Below, in pieces: positions 12,974 through 26,100 of a stretch of 64,000 nucleotides of DNA. The stretch is taken from positions 18,307,633 through 18,371,632 of the forward strand of contig NC_089274.1 of NCBI RefSeq assembly GCF_963678975.1, given 5' to 3'. Both the position numbers and the translations under genes were made by a program. Source of the DNA: Dysidea avara. Lineage: Eukaryota; Porifera; Demospongiae; Dictyoceratida; Dysideidae. Positions within the stretch are counted from its first letter, which is position 1. Each line of letters opens with the position of its first letter. Below the pieces are notes generated by a model. That model did not search any database, was not told the DNA's origin, and saw nothing but the letters and a program-made list of their open reading frames with translations.

Positions 12974-14336
12974 CAGTGTTTATTCTATGATTTCTCCTTT
13001 GGGGCGGAATCAGGAAGTTGGGAGGTGACCAGGTGAAAGTCTAGTGTATAGTTGTCCAAGTTCATAGCTATGTAAAAATTTCCCAACTGGTTTGTCATTA
13101 ATTTTAAGGCTGTAACATGAGTGCTGTTTTGTGTGATTGGGTCCGGATCCTATGGTTGGCAGAGCTTGACGCATGGGTGTTGTAGTGAAGACGTAATGAT
13201 GGATACCTCATGTCCACAATTACGCAACGCATATATATATTAGTAGTACGCTGTGTATGTTCAATCTGTTGAATAAACAATTTGTGTGAAATCACTGAGA
13301 ATTAAATTGTTTTGACCATCATTGTATGATACCATAAAACACTAGCAAATTAAAACTTAAACTTAAGCTATATGGGATATTTAAATATTAGGGTATTTCA
13401 GTTCATGGTTATACTGTAGCAAAAAAAGAAAATTTTTAAATAAGGCTTTCTAAAATTAAATCTGGGGGTATTTTTGCTGGCTATGCATGCCAATTTGAAA
13501 GTAAACTTGCTGAAATTTTTTAATTACTAAGGACAAGTTAAGCTATTTAGAGCACAAAAGGTAAAGTTGGACTCTCAGATAATGAATAGCCATCACTTTA
13601 TGTAGGAATTTTTGTTAGTCATAAACTGCATGTACCTTAATGTTAGGAGATTTTAAATTAATGATCTGATACTGAATCTGACAGAATTTTAAGGTTGTAT
13701 TTGCTATTTTAACCTGGGAAATTTTTACTTATTAAACACTCTGAGAACATTTATGATAAGTTTTGTGTGCCATTTTAACAACAAGCTTAACCTAACAGTG
13801 ACGGATCTAGATGGGTTTCTGTAGTTTTGACAGGAACCCCCTTTTAATTTAGCTTAATGGCAGTCTAACCAGTTCATTATTGTATTGACAATTTGAAAAC
13901 AACTATATATCATTGTATTTCAGTAGCATGCATGCAATTGCACTTACATAACTACCTTCCAAACCCTCAGCACCATCTTACTTTTCACCTCCCACTGCAT
14001 TAAAAACAATCAAGATACTCTAATAGAGCAGTCAAGCAACAACTCTAATAGAACAATCAAAGCTACGGCTTAGTCACAACTTTTGCCCTACAATTATATG
14101 GCCATCCTATTACAGCTTAAAGCACTGTGATTGATAACTAAAAGTAACCTAAAATCCTATCTCAGAACCTCTAAAATCAATGTCTTCAGATGCCTGCTGT
14201 ATAAATTTTCAGAAACCCCCTTTTCAAAATCCTAGATCCGCCACTGCCTAAGTATAGCGTAGTAGTCACTCACAATTTTAGGTGAGATTTTTAGGGCTGT
14301 TAGGGGGAGAAGTTCCCCCTCCCCCCCTAAACACTG
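12974..14336. mobile_element. hAT-like non-autonomous element, copy 1, with nested MITE
   Basis: It begins CAGTGTTTATTCTATG and ends with TTTAGGGGGG-type sequence and AAACACTG. It is flanked by ATTCAGTT and ATTTAGTT, a 7-of-8 match expected of an old 8-bp hAT duplication. It is homologous along its length to copy 2 at 47516-48309. A second element (13796-14246) has inserted inside it. Confidence 0.8.
13796..14246. mobile_element. MITE of the CAGTGGCGGATC family (5-bp target duplication CCTAA)
   Basis: Ends are CAGTGACGGATCTAG and CTAGATCCGCCACTG, flanked on both sides by CCTAA. The paralogous element at 47516-48309 preserves the uninserted site, which confirms the boundaries. The interior carries two copies of the CTCTAATAGAG motif. 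No coding capacity. Confidence 0.9.
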
Positions 14337-14447
14337 ATTTAGTTGCTATAAGCTTACTACAAAAGTGGGTGTCAATGATTGTTTCAAAGTACTCATGGAC
14401 TCCAACACACGTAGGTATGTAATTACTCCCTCGAGTAGAACAGTAAT

Positions 14448-14729
14448 TAGCCCATGGTGGCTACGCATGGGCTAAAATCATTTTACAACGTACACAAAGG
14501 TGGCTTCTAAAGAATTCACGCTGCACTGGTATTTATGGTGATGATCACTCACGCTTGGGACATGGATGGTATTCACATCTGTTAAGTCATATTGGGAATT
14601 TGTACAGAGATAGTTACTTTTGTTTCCACGTTGGAAAGTACAGTGTATACTCTATCTATGGAATAACTAACTTGAGAATGGTTGAAGACATCAGTGAAAA
14701 TGTTCAATGGTGTCAAGAACACAGTTAAC
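14448..14729 (+). other. Open frame without start codon, unrecognised
   Basis: About 90 sense codons run without a stop from just after an in-frame TAA, with no ATG until near the end. A possible splice acceptor (TAATTAG) sits at the left edge. The composition (rich in Gly, Tyr, His, Trp) looks more protein-like than neighbouring frames, but I recognise no domain. It may be a stray exon, a decayed gene piece or chance. Confidence 0.2.
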
Positions 14730-15233
14730 CAGTGAGGTACAATGGATTGTTCACTTAAAATCTTTGACAGCTTTGTGTCAATCTGTAGCAGTATTAAACT
14801 GTAGCTCAGTGTACGTCTTCTTTTTCCTGCGACAGTTGTTTTGACTGCCTCTGTTCAGTTGAACTGTTGCCAAATATTCTAATTTCTTACACTTAGAGGT
14901 AAGGCATATGTTTTACAGAATCTAGGCATAAGTGATTATGTTCATAAAGTACTTTTGACAGTGTCCAGTTAGAAACACCAAATTTATGCCACCGTCTTTT
15001 TAGTTGTTTGTTAATTAGTGCAGAACATTAATTTTGTGACTGGATCTTCAAGAACTCTACATTGTTTGTGTATTTTTTGAATTTATTTTATTGCATTTCC
15101 TTTATTTAGAATGGTCAACCAAAATTTTCAGCACTAGAAACTACAAACTGGTAACAACAGAAAGATCAATTTGGCAGGCACTTAATTAATTATCATAACT
15201 TACAAAAGCAGTATATGGAAGGGGGCTTGCAAT

Positions 15234-15603
15234 CAGGGCCGCCCTGGGAAACTGGGGCATTTTGCCCCAGACCCCAGCCTGAAAGGGGCCCCAGGAGGCC
15301 CCCGTGAATACCTGTTTAAAAGATCGATATACTCTAATAGAGCAGTCAGATCTAGATACTCTAATAGAGCATTCACAGTATTCTTCAGAGGAGCAGTGTA
15401 GCAAGCTTATAGATAAGGAGATATGGTTGGTGAGGGAAAAGACAGGAAAAGACAGGAAAAGACAAGAAAAGACTTGCAGCTTGGGAAAGAAAAAAAGACT
15501 TGCAGCTTGGGTGAAGTTGTGATTCAGAGTGGAAAGCTCCTTGCTCCTGGTGCCCCACTTTAACTCTTTGCCCTGGGCTCCTTAATTTCTCTGGGCGGCC
15601 CTG
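15234..15603. mobile_element. MITE with CAGGGCCGCC ends
   Basis: The left end CAGGGCCGCCCTGGG matches the right end CTGGGCGGCCCTG in inverted orientation. The interior has two CTCTAATAGAG motif copies and a short AAAAGACAGG tandem tract near 15440-15470. I found no convincing target duplication. Confidence 0.7.
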
Positions 15604-16107
15604 TTACAAAAAGAAGTTGATTGACATTAACATCATTGCAGCCATTTCCTTTACTTTCTTGCCTTTTTGTAGGGCCGCACCTTTTTTTTACAGCTCAGCT
15701 GTTTTGATATAGCTGTACAGCCTACAGTCAAAGGGTTGATTTCGCATTTTCTTTACTACTTGCAAAATATTTATCCTATTACATGTGATGCTCCATAGGT
15801 ACTTTATACCCTGGGATATGAATCTGCCTTTCTTAAACACCTTCTTCCTCACCTCTGTCAACACTTTCTACAAAGAAGTCTATGATTCAATGCATTAGTA
15901 ACATATAACTCTACCCATTTCTCTGTTCAGTGAACTGTAGAGGATCTCAGTTAGAGTTAGTTGTAAGTCAAAAAGACATTTCAGATGGGTAAAATTTTGT
16001 TGCAAGAGGCAAGACATGAACACACGCTGTCATGGCTTAGCTATAAATGACTTTGTTGGTTTGAATTTAGTCTATATAGTCCAATCTCTTATGTCAAATT
16101 TTAGGCA
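15604..16107. other. No feature seen
   Basis: AT-rich sequence between two mobile elements, without a supported gene or repeat. Confidence 0.4.
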
Positions 16108-19100
16108 GCATCGTGATTTACTGGACCAAAGCACCAAACTTGGTACAGTTATTCCTTAGCATAATAAAAGTAATCTCAGAAGGGGTGCCACTACTTAATT
16201 ATCCCCTAGCCCCCAATGGGAAAAATATATATATATAATTTAATGACATGATTTGTTCATTTGCATGTGAAACAAACAAACAAACAAATTAGCAGCAGCT
16301 ACTTTGTTCCTAGCGCACTTTTATCTCCATGGTTTCAGTGGTGACTTGAGGTACAAGAAAAGAATTCTACAGTCTCTGGTATGGTTGTTCATTACCTATT
16401 GAATTGTTTAATGCTTTTTGGTACCTCCTAACACACTTTTATGATCAATAACAATGTGTTACCATTATTCTACTTAATGGCCATTTTTATTATCTCAATT
16501 ATATAGCAAGTATCTGGCTGTCCTTGTAGCCACCTATGTACATTCAAGACAGATCATCATTATGGAAACTTTTAGCATTGATTGGGACTCATGTATTATT
16601 TGCAACAAAAGTAATGGTGAATTGAGGTGTCCTGTAGATAGCCTGCAGCACAACGGAATGACCATATACAACAACTTTCTTGATGCTGTAAATGATTTTC
16701 GGAGTCTAGATGCAATGCCGATAAGTCAGTATCGTGTATTTGGTAGAATGCAATAGTTGAACGAGCTGTTATGTGTATTCTTTACAAACTGAATAGGACA
16801 CCTTGAAGATTGTTCTTTAATTTAATTTTGGGTTAAGAGCTGCAATGGATCATACTTGTATTTATGAAGAACAAGTGAAGATTTCTCAGTCATTACTATA
16901 TAGTAATCATCAAACTGTTAATTACATTTAAAATGTCCTTTTATCATTGTGCATGTAAGATTTGTAAGCAACACTGAAAATAGTTTTCTATGAATGTGGT
17001 TGTTCTGAAATTGTGTGCTGTTTACACTTATGATGTTGAGGGGCTATCACTGCCAAACCGAAGCAACAATGTTATTGTGGAATCTGCTGTTAGACAACTC
17101 AATAACAGTATTCAATGTAATGAAAATAAGGGGTTGTAGTGACATTAATTATATTGATGATAAACATGTTTACTGCTACTGTCTCTTACAACTGCAATCA
17201 TGTTGAAAGTAAGGATAATAACATTCCGGTATAAACATGTTTGCAGAAGTTTGAAGGTGAAAACCTTGCTGAATTATTTTACCAAAGCAAAGCCAAGTGG
17301 CACAAATCTTGTTATCTTAAGTTTTCAGCCTCAAAATTAATGAGAGTTAAAAAGTAATTAGAGAAAAAGCGTGAATGTAGCTTTAGTGATGATGAAGAGT
17401 GTCAAAGTGCCAGTATGTTTATAGTGATGTTGGGGGATTAAAGTGTAATGATGATTGCAGTGATGATGTAACACTGGCTGACTCTAGTAGTGAGAAAATC
17501 CAAAGGTCAAAACGTCTATCTAGTATTCCCCCTAATGATGAATGTTGCATATTTTGTTCCATCTTGTCTGGTAAATTGCATCAGTGTACTGCTGTGGGGC
17601 TGGATTGTGATCTTCGAAATATGGTAGAGGATCTTCAAGATACTGGATTAATGGCAAAACCATCTAGTGGGAACCTAATAGTGATTGAAGCCAAATACCA
17701 CTATAATTGCCTTTCAAGTTACAAAAACCATCACAGAAGCTTTATACGGTCTCAGCAATCTTGTGATAATATTTACAGAAGTGAAGAAAAACAAATATTG
17801 CAGGTAAAAGCATTAATTTGCTGAGCTTGTATGCCACATTGTAGAGAATGGTACCCATATTTATAAGCTCTCCCAGTAACATAGTCTCTTTTTAGAGCAC
17901 CTGCAGTGCTTGGGTTTTTGTAAAGATGTCCACAAAACAGTTTTACAGAAGCAATTACTAGACCACTTTTCAGAACAGTGTCAAGCACAGTCTGATGGAA
18001 AAAAAACTGTATGCTTGTTTTTAATCAAGGGTTCAAAAAATTGTTGAAAGGGTCAGCAAGTTTTCATGATTTTGAATCAGAAGCATTTTTAATGACTAAA
18101 TTAGTCAAGTTGATGAGGAAAGAAATATTTGATATGTCATCCATCTTTTCAATTCTCTGGCAATTTCTCTTCTCGTTTCCAAGAAACCCCAATACCAACT
18201 ATACTTAATACTTTTATATCAATGCTGCTTAATGGACCTAACTTGCAGCATCAAGGTGATCATGAATCACAGGCTTGTCTCACCATTTCTCAGCTTATAT
18301 GCTTCAATACCAAATCTAAAAGATCCTGTGTAGAAAGCAATCGCCACTGTAAAGATAGGGAAACACCTCTTCCTCTGTATATCGACTTAAACACCCATAC
18401 TCAAGCAATAAGTAAGAAGCTAGTAAACAACTTACACAAATTAGGCATTAGTATTAGTTACAGTCAGGTTATTGAGCTGGAAAACAACTTAGCTAGTGCT
18501 ATCTGTAATAGATTTCAACATGAGGATATAGTGTATCCATCTCATTTGAGAAAAGGTTTATTTACAGTGGGAGCCTTAGATAACATCAACCGCAATCCAT
18601 CATCCACCACTGCTCAAGGTTCTTTCCATGGTACCGGAATATGCATTTTCCAATTTCCAACTACTAGGAATGTTGGTATCCTCAGAGATCCCCTTGTTAT
18701 TCCATCAAACTTTGATTCACCTGACTTTTCTTTGCCAGAAAGTTATGTCAATTTACCAGCTGTCACCACCAAAATCAATGAATTGGTTGTACCTTCGGTG
18801 ATGTGGACTGAAATTATAGATAGCCATTGGAAGAAAGCTAAGTAAAGTGGACTGATCATTCTGCACAATTACTAGCAAAAGATAAACTTGATGTAAATGA
18901 CTATCTTTCCTGGGCTGCATTCCATGCATCAACTCAACCTGATCCTGAAGATCCTACTTCAGTAGTTGCTCTTTTACCATGTTTTTTGAGAAGGCTGCAA
19001 CTATTGCCATGATTAAACTTGGCATGAATGTACTTAAAAGTCACCAACAATCTTAACAGTAGTTAAACTGCAGTAATGGCTTTTGATCAGCCACTTTTTG

Positions 19101-22026
19101 CCTTGGCCACAGTCATTTGGAGAAGACTCCTTTGTGGTTATGTTTGGAGGACTCCACATTGAAATGGCTTTGTGGAGTACCATTGGTGACTTTCTAGATT
19201 GCTCAGGATGGACAACAGCTTTATGTGAAGCTGGCATAGCGACAGCAGGGGTAGTAGATTCTTTTTTAAAGGTGTCACATCTTATTAGAGCTAGGCGTAG
19301 TCACCAGATAACAGTACGTGTTAGTGCTCACTAAACTTCAACAGGATGCTTGGAAGCATACGAATGATGGACTTTCATTTGAAGAATGGAGATGCCAAAT
19401 GATACTGAATTCTCCAACCTTTCAGTATTGGGATCTAGTCCTTGAGTTTGAAATTCTCACAATGATTTTCATTCGAGCCCATCACATAAATGATTTTAAA
19501 TTGTATCTTGAATCTTTGGAAAGTCTCGTACCATGGTTTTTCGTTCTCGATCACACGAATTATGCTCGTTGGATTCCAATCCACATTCGTGACATAAAGT
19601 TGCTGCCACACAATGTTAAAGATGATTTGGAACAGTGCTGGATGCTTAGAAAAACTGACAATAAATTTTCCTGTATGCCTTTGGACCAGGGCCATGAACA
19701 GAACAATGAAATGATAACTAGGATCTGGAGGAGCAATTGGCTTACAGAAAATCCTACAGCTTTTAGAAGGTGGATGGTAGCAGGGCCAGAACAAGCTTGG
19801 CTTCTATCAGAATTTGAAAGTCAATTCATGGAGGAAGACAATAATAGTTGGTGTAAGCAAGGTCTTTCTACTCAAGAACTTTTCAGAAAGCATATCAACA
19901 GCTTGTATGAGACAATGACAAAGATGGGTAATCCTTTTGAAGATGACTGCCCAGAACTGATAGCCTTGGTCCTTCGAAATTGTACATCCAAGAATGTAGT
20001 TGCCACAGTGCAAACAATTAAAGATATTGGGAGTACTCAGTACCAGAAGTATGTCAAAGATATTATTCTTAACAGGACTATCTCCATTCATCAGCCCATC
20101 AAGAGAAACTTATTACCTTTATTCAAGAGATAATAAAGCTATGCAGAAAGTCTAAGAAGTGACTGTACTCTTTTCAGTCATCTTTATATAGTGAGCAAGT
20201 ATCGAGATGGTGACTTGGATGATTTCTTTTCACACGAAAATCATCCCTGGCCTCCTTCCATTTCAGAAAATGGAAAACTCTGTTTGCCTACTAAGAAATC
20301 AGACTTATTATGTCTAGATGGTCCTGCAGTGGAATCACCTGTAAATGTTCATGTCAAGATTTTTGATTGTCCTGCTATTGTTCATTCCCTTAACAACAAA
20401 CAGGTCACTACATTTGATGAATACGGTGATAACCTTGGACAGATCAGCAGCTTCACCAGTGTGATTGGATTGACATCATTTGGGATAGATATGTACCTGG
20501 TAGTCTCAAAGAATCAACCAGAGAGAAGAGGGGGGAAAGTATCAGAAGAAAGGTGCAAGCCTAAACAAAGCTACCAACTAATTATTCAGACTTTCTTAGA
20601 GATCCATCAAACAAAACAGAACTGTTTGAATTTTAACGGATATGTTGGCTTCACATGAATATCCAAATGGAAAGGAAGTTTACATCACCTCAGGTTAGTA
20701 TACATTACATAAGTGCATGTGTAACAACAATTGCTAGCTTCCTATGTATATTTCTCTAGGGAGATCAGAGCTTTGCAAAGGAAGTGGTCAATCCATGTCA
20801 CACACAATGTGATCACGAAGAAGCTGACACAAGAATTTGCGTTCACCTTCTTGATGCTCTGACAAAGGGAGCCCATAATTTCCTAGTTAGTACTACTGAC
20901 ACAGATGTCATAGTGTGATATTAGTTGGCATTTACTTCCAACTTTATAGTTCATTTCCCGATATCAGCATATTTGTAGGTTTTGGAACAGGCAAGCACTT
21001 TAAATACTATATCATTAACAGCATTTGTCAGATTCTAGGAGAACAAGTATCTAGTGCTCTGCTTTCCTTCCATTCATTCACAGGCTCAGATACCACTTCA
21101 TAATTCCTTGGCAAAAGGAAAAAGTCAGCTTGGGAATCATGGAAGGCCTACCCTGAAGTTACTGCAGCATTTAGGGGTTGAACACCCATTTCAGGTTTAG
21201 GACTTGGAGTATCCACAAATGGAACTGCTAGAAAGATTTGTGTACGTGATGTATGATAGAACCACTCCTTTGTCATCTGTGAATGAACTAAGGCAAGAGT
21301 TATTTTATAAAAGATCTAAAAGGATGGAGACTATACCCCCAACCCAGGTAATTATTTAACTATGATTTTTGTAGCAGTCTTTCTTTGTTTTTTGTTTTTT
21401 TTATATAGTGTGCTCTTCTGCAACATGCAAACCGAGCACTTTTTCAAGCAAGCATGTAAACTACATGCTTATACAAGAAAATGGAAAACTGCCCCACAAG
21501 GTTTTGGGTGGACAAGGAATGATGACACAAGGAGCGATTCTTGGTTGCTAGTGCGGACTGTACTTGCAGAGGTAGCAAAAGCTAGCCGAGATTTGATAAA
21601 ATGTTGCTGCAAAGCTGAGCCTCTTTGCTCCAGAAGGTGCAAATGTAAAGGAGCAGGTCTTCCTTGCACAGCCCTTTGCCGGTGCAGTGGAAAATGTAGA
21701 TGACTTTAAAAAAAGTTTAATGCTATCATTGATTTAATTTTTGCGGGTTTAATTTCCACGCCAGTCATATAATTGTTTTCTTCTTTTCTTCACACAGAAT
21801 TACAACAGTGCCACCAGATTTTTTTGAAAAAGTCATAAAGTATTCAATTTTACTTATAGCTTTGTAAATGAAAGTAAATATTCATTTTGAACCAAAAGTT
21901 TTTAATTTTGCGGTTAATAAGAAAAGCTGATGAAATTAGAGGGTACAGGGTACTGAAATCATTTTGTGTACCCTAAAGAACTACTGTGCCAAATTTGGTA
22001 CTTTGGTCCACAAAATCACAATGAAG
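16108..22026 (+). mobile_element. 5.9 kb DNA element with about 80-bp terminal inverted repeats and a decayed gene
   Basis: The left end (about 16108-16190) and the reverse complement of the right end (about 21945-22026) align at roughly 75 percent, sharing GTGATT, TGGACCAAAG, ACCAAA and ACAGT in order. The repeats enclose the coding remnant at 16562-21703 with about 400 bp to spare on each side, as expected for an autonomous DNA transposon. I could not find a clear target duplication, and the exact outermost bases are uncertain. The next element begins only 26 bp to the right. Confidence 0.6.
16562..21703 (+). pseudogene. Broken gene for a CXC-motif, PIN/FEN-nuclease-like protein
   Basis: Collinear coding blocks lie at about 16562-16756, 17234-17362, 17399-17802, 17897-20133, 20191-20700, 20760-20920, 20950-21345 and 21409-21703. 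The N-terminal part has zinc-ligand-like Cys/His pairs (CIICNKSNGELRCP, KWHKSCYLKF, CCIFCSILSGKLHQC, EAKYHYNCLSSY). Later come DHEEADTRI and STTDTDVIV, then SFHSFTGSDTTS, and a C-terminal CXC-type run (CKCKGAGLPCTALCRCSGKC). Plausible introns end the blocks at 17802, about 20698 and 21347. In-frame stops follow KK (about 17357), DVIV, DTTS and AFRG, and several frameshifts separate blocks, so no intact product is made. I recall similar uncharacterised proteins as expanded families in invertebrates. A nuclease role is inferred from motif order only. Confidence 0.6.
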
Positions 22027-22498
22027 ACCACAAGGAACCTAGACTAATAGTCAGTGTTGGGGGTAACGCGTTACTTATGTAACACGTTACGTAATAATTA
22101 TTACTTTTGTGGTAACTAAGCAATATAACGAAATACACTATAAAAACAGGTAATATAACTCAAGTTACTTTACTTACAAATGTAACGTGTTACCCAAGTA
22201 ATATAGTTACTGTAACGAGTCTAATATTACTACTACAAGTAACGAAGTTACTAATCTTGTTAGTAATCCACTGAGTAACACCTAGCCACAACAAAGTAAC
22301 AAAGCCTACTGAATGAAGCTTATAACCAAGATTTGCACATTGTCCAACAACGCAATCACGTCACGTGATAAGGTGGTAGTTTCACACATGACAGCTAAAG
22401 GCTGTGGACACAAAGTAATATAATATGTATATTATTATAGTTACTTTATTTTTTGGGTAATATGTAACTAAGTAGTTCTGTTGCAAGTAATATGTAAC

Positions 22499-23117
22499 CT
22501 GTGCCAAAAACAGCCCAGCTGTAAAAAAAGGCGAGGCCAAGAATGCACAAGTACATGTTCATGGAGTAACTACAACCAAAGTCATGATATCAAAATCTGG
22601 CCAAGAAAGCATTTACAGTATAGGCACTTTTATGCATTCGTTTTCTATATGCTTCACATTACCACATCCAGCTAGCTGTACATGTGTGCTTGCAATATAA
22701 ACAATACTACTGAGATGATAAAAGATGATTACGCTGCATTGTTACCAAAATTAATTTAACTAAAAATTTACAGTTGGTTTCTACTTGGCCATATTTTTGC
22801 ACTGTATATTAAAATAAAAAGATGACCAAGTAGAAACCAATTGTAAATTTTTAGTTAAATTAATTTTGGTAACAATGCAGCGTAATCATCTTTTATCGTC
22901 TCAGTAGTATTGTTTATATTGCAAGCACACATGTACAGCTAGCTGGATGTGATAATGTGAAGCATATAGAAAATGAATGCATAAAAGTGCCTATACTGTA
23001 AATGCTTTCTTGGCCAGATTTTGATATCATGTCTTTTGGTTGTAGTTACTCCATGAACATGTACTTGTGCATTCTTGGCCTCGCCTTTTTTTACAGCTGG
23101 GCTGTTTTTAGCACAGG
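22499..23117. repeat. 620-bp palindrome with about 290-bp arms
   Basis: Arms 22499-22789 and 22825-23117 are reverse complements with few mismatches and a spacer of about 36 bp. It lies inside the 5 kb hAT element and is probably a nested foldback insertion. A transcript would form a very long hairpin. Confidence 0.9.
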
Positions 23118-26100
23118 ATATCATTACTTTTTGTTGAATGGAGAACATACAGTTACTAAAGTTTGCCGGCTATTATATTTATACATATAGGAGACACTGC
23201 ATGCATGCATACATATTAACAGCTTCAGTATCAGATTAGCTAGCTAAATCAGTAGCAAAAGCTTCAAGTTCAGTGTTTAGAAGCGCTACTAAAAGTGACT
23301 TGCTAAGAGAAAACTCTTTCAAACCGTTCAAAATTTCCCTCAAGGACTCACGTGATATTTTGCGTGATGTTTCACATGAAAATAAGAACCAGGGATAGTG
23401 ACAAAGTCGAGGCTACCATCTTAATGGTTCTTCCTGAAGCGATGGGTTGGTGATATAACTAGTCTTTGTGCGTAACAAGTGGAGGCAAATCGGCTGCGAG
23501 TTGTTGCTGAATGTACAGTATGCTTCGGAATGGACATGAAGGCGCTGAATGCATCACACTATTCTCCTAGCGAATTGCCGAGTAAGTTCGTGTATAAGTC
23601 ATTGTAAATGGATATATAACTACCGTCGTAATTTTAGACAGGAATCCCCCATGCCATAGTAGCTTCCTGGGATTATATATCCATGTTTTTGTAGGCCAGA
23701 TCCTTGCAGCTGGTAGCTGTGTGGATCAGACCGTGAACAAGTTGAGCTGAACCCTAGTGAGAAAACAGCTAAAAATGAAAGATTTTTTCTCAACATTTCA
23801 ACCAACCAGATGGTTGGTGATGACAACGAAGCAGACAAATGCTTCCATCAACAGTTCAGGAAAGGCTATATACTTTTATGGCTTCCTCTAATGTATGGTG
23901 AAATCTTTGGCTATAAATAATGTCAGGCATTTGAATGATTAGCAAGTAAGTCAATACTACAAAACTAATAAGTTAATAATTTTGAGGGCTCAGCTCAATG
24001 TGTACATACAGTATACCATAATTACTATGCATCAATCGATTGATGTGATGATAATATGTGCAGATCTGAGACAACCATCTACCCTACTATATAGTAACTG
24101 GGCAGATATATAGAGTTATGTATATTCTGATATAATTGTTGAGTGTTGTAGTTTGCCAATGGTCGAAGCTAAATTAACCATTTTAGATAGTTTTTTGCGT
24201 TGTTGAAGGTGTCAGGCAAACTCCAGTTAGGGCCAGGTAATAAAAGATTATTTTTCAAGACAGGAGAGGAACATGCTTAGGCCCGCAAGGTACAGGCTTA
24301 ATCTATTTAACCCTGTAATGCATCTATCAATGTATTGCCCCACTACCCCTCCCTTCGGGCATGTATGGGGCTATAGTGGGCACAACCGAATGTTAAATGC
24401 CCCATGGTAGGGCAAACCTATTGTGTCAAATCCTCACCCATTGGCTCCAGTTACAACGTGGGGATTTACTCGGGATTTGACATAGCGTAGAAAAATACTT
24501 GGGTGCTTAATGAATGATTGTCCCCCATAGTGGGGCAGCAGTTTCATGTCAATTCCCCTTGTAAAGCCCCACTTACATCCAAGGGGGGTGGTGGGAAACA
24601 CATTGGTAGTGCATAATGAGTTTGCATCATAAACCTTGTGTTAAAAGTTAGGCTGTCTTGCTTTTGTTGTGCTTATAGCAGCTAATGTGCTTATTCTCAA
24701 ACAAAGACTAGAGAAACTACTAATTGTCTTCTACCTTTATCTATCAACTAGATCACTGCTGGTTATAAAATTTCCTTTGTTATTGTAACTTGTTTACCAT
24801 TATGCTATAACCGTTAGTTCCTCCTAGTTTATATGTCTCCTAGCAACAAAAATTGTTATGTCAACAATGTAGCATAGGTGAGAACCAAAAAACAAGTCAA
24901 GTAAATATATTACAAAATTGGTCATCAACTGCTACCAGCTTCAGTGTGCTGAATAATACATCTTGGGAATGGCTATGTGGGATTCCCACTTTAATGTATA
25001 TAAAATGATGTGATGCTCATGTTGTATAGGTGTTAGTCACACTGTTTTATTTGCTGTCTCCTCCCATACAAGACCTGCCTCAATCTGATCATCAACCCAA
25101 GGAACCTACATAGGACCTCCTGACCATAAAGACTTTTGTAAAGTACGCTGGTTGACAACATGTGGTGAGTATAATTGGAATGTTGGTGTATGTGTGTAGT
25201 GCATATTAGTTGTGGGACAATGGCAGGATCCTGGATTTGAAGAATTGGCCCAGACACATACTCAGCTTGAATAACAATATGTACACACATGCTACACACA
25301 CACTATACATATAGTCTGACTATATGATTACATGTTTTTAGTTAGCTGTGCCTTACCATAATAGCTACTGTATCCCTTTCTGTATGTGCAGGGTGGATAC
25401 TGATGTTGTGACTGTTGGCGGGTGAATTTATGGTCAATGGACAAATCATGCAAATGGTGAAGAAAAATTAACATGTGGTATCAAGACCCCACTGAACTCT
25501 TGGTGGACTTCATAGCCAAACACTAGTGTATCTGGCTTCTTGTGCTATTGTAGTCATTGTTTTTATTTTATTTTATGGGATCATCATAATGTAAACGTTT
25601 ACTATTACAGTATATTCATGCTATCGTTATAAAGAGTTTCTATAATTGTGGGTGGTTGCATGAGGGTCTAACAAGTGCTGTGACTGAAAGGTGATGCGCT
25701 GATGCTGGCTTTTAGTGAATACTGAAGTTTCACCGGCACTGAATGGCTGGGGCAGGATTAGAGACGTGCACGAGTAATGTAGCAGTAAATTACTTCAACT
25801 GTATCCCAACACTACAGCGGGTATGAAACAGCTATATGCCGGTACGGCCCTGCATGGGGGAGTAACGCTATAACGAGTCAGTGAAGGCATACCGTGGCGA
25901 GTTTAAAACAAATCAGTGACTGGACTCACAATTAAACCCAGAGTTGACAGCACAGTGTCCATCAAATCAGCCAGCTCGCTATGGCTAATGACCTTGCCCA
26001 CTTCCATGCTGTTTGTGAATTGAGGCGGGCGCCTCACACTTCGACGTCATGGCGGCAAGTTTGAATCTTCAAAGAGCACAAAAACGATCTCATAAACTAA

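Noticed and set aside
22939..23148. 69-codon minus frame similar to the frame at 22481-22675
   Set aside because: The two frames are the two arms of the palindrome, not a gene family.
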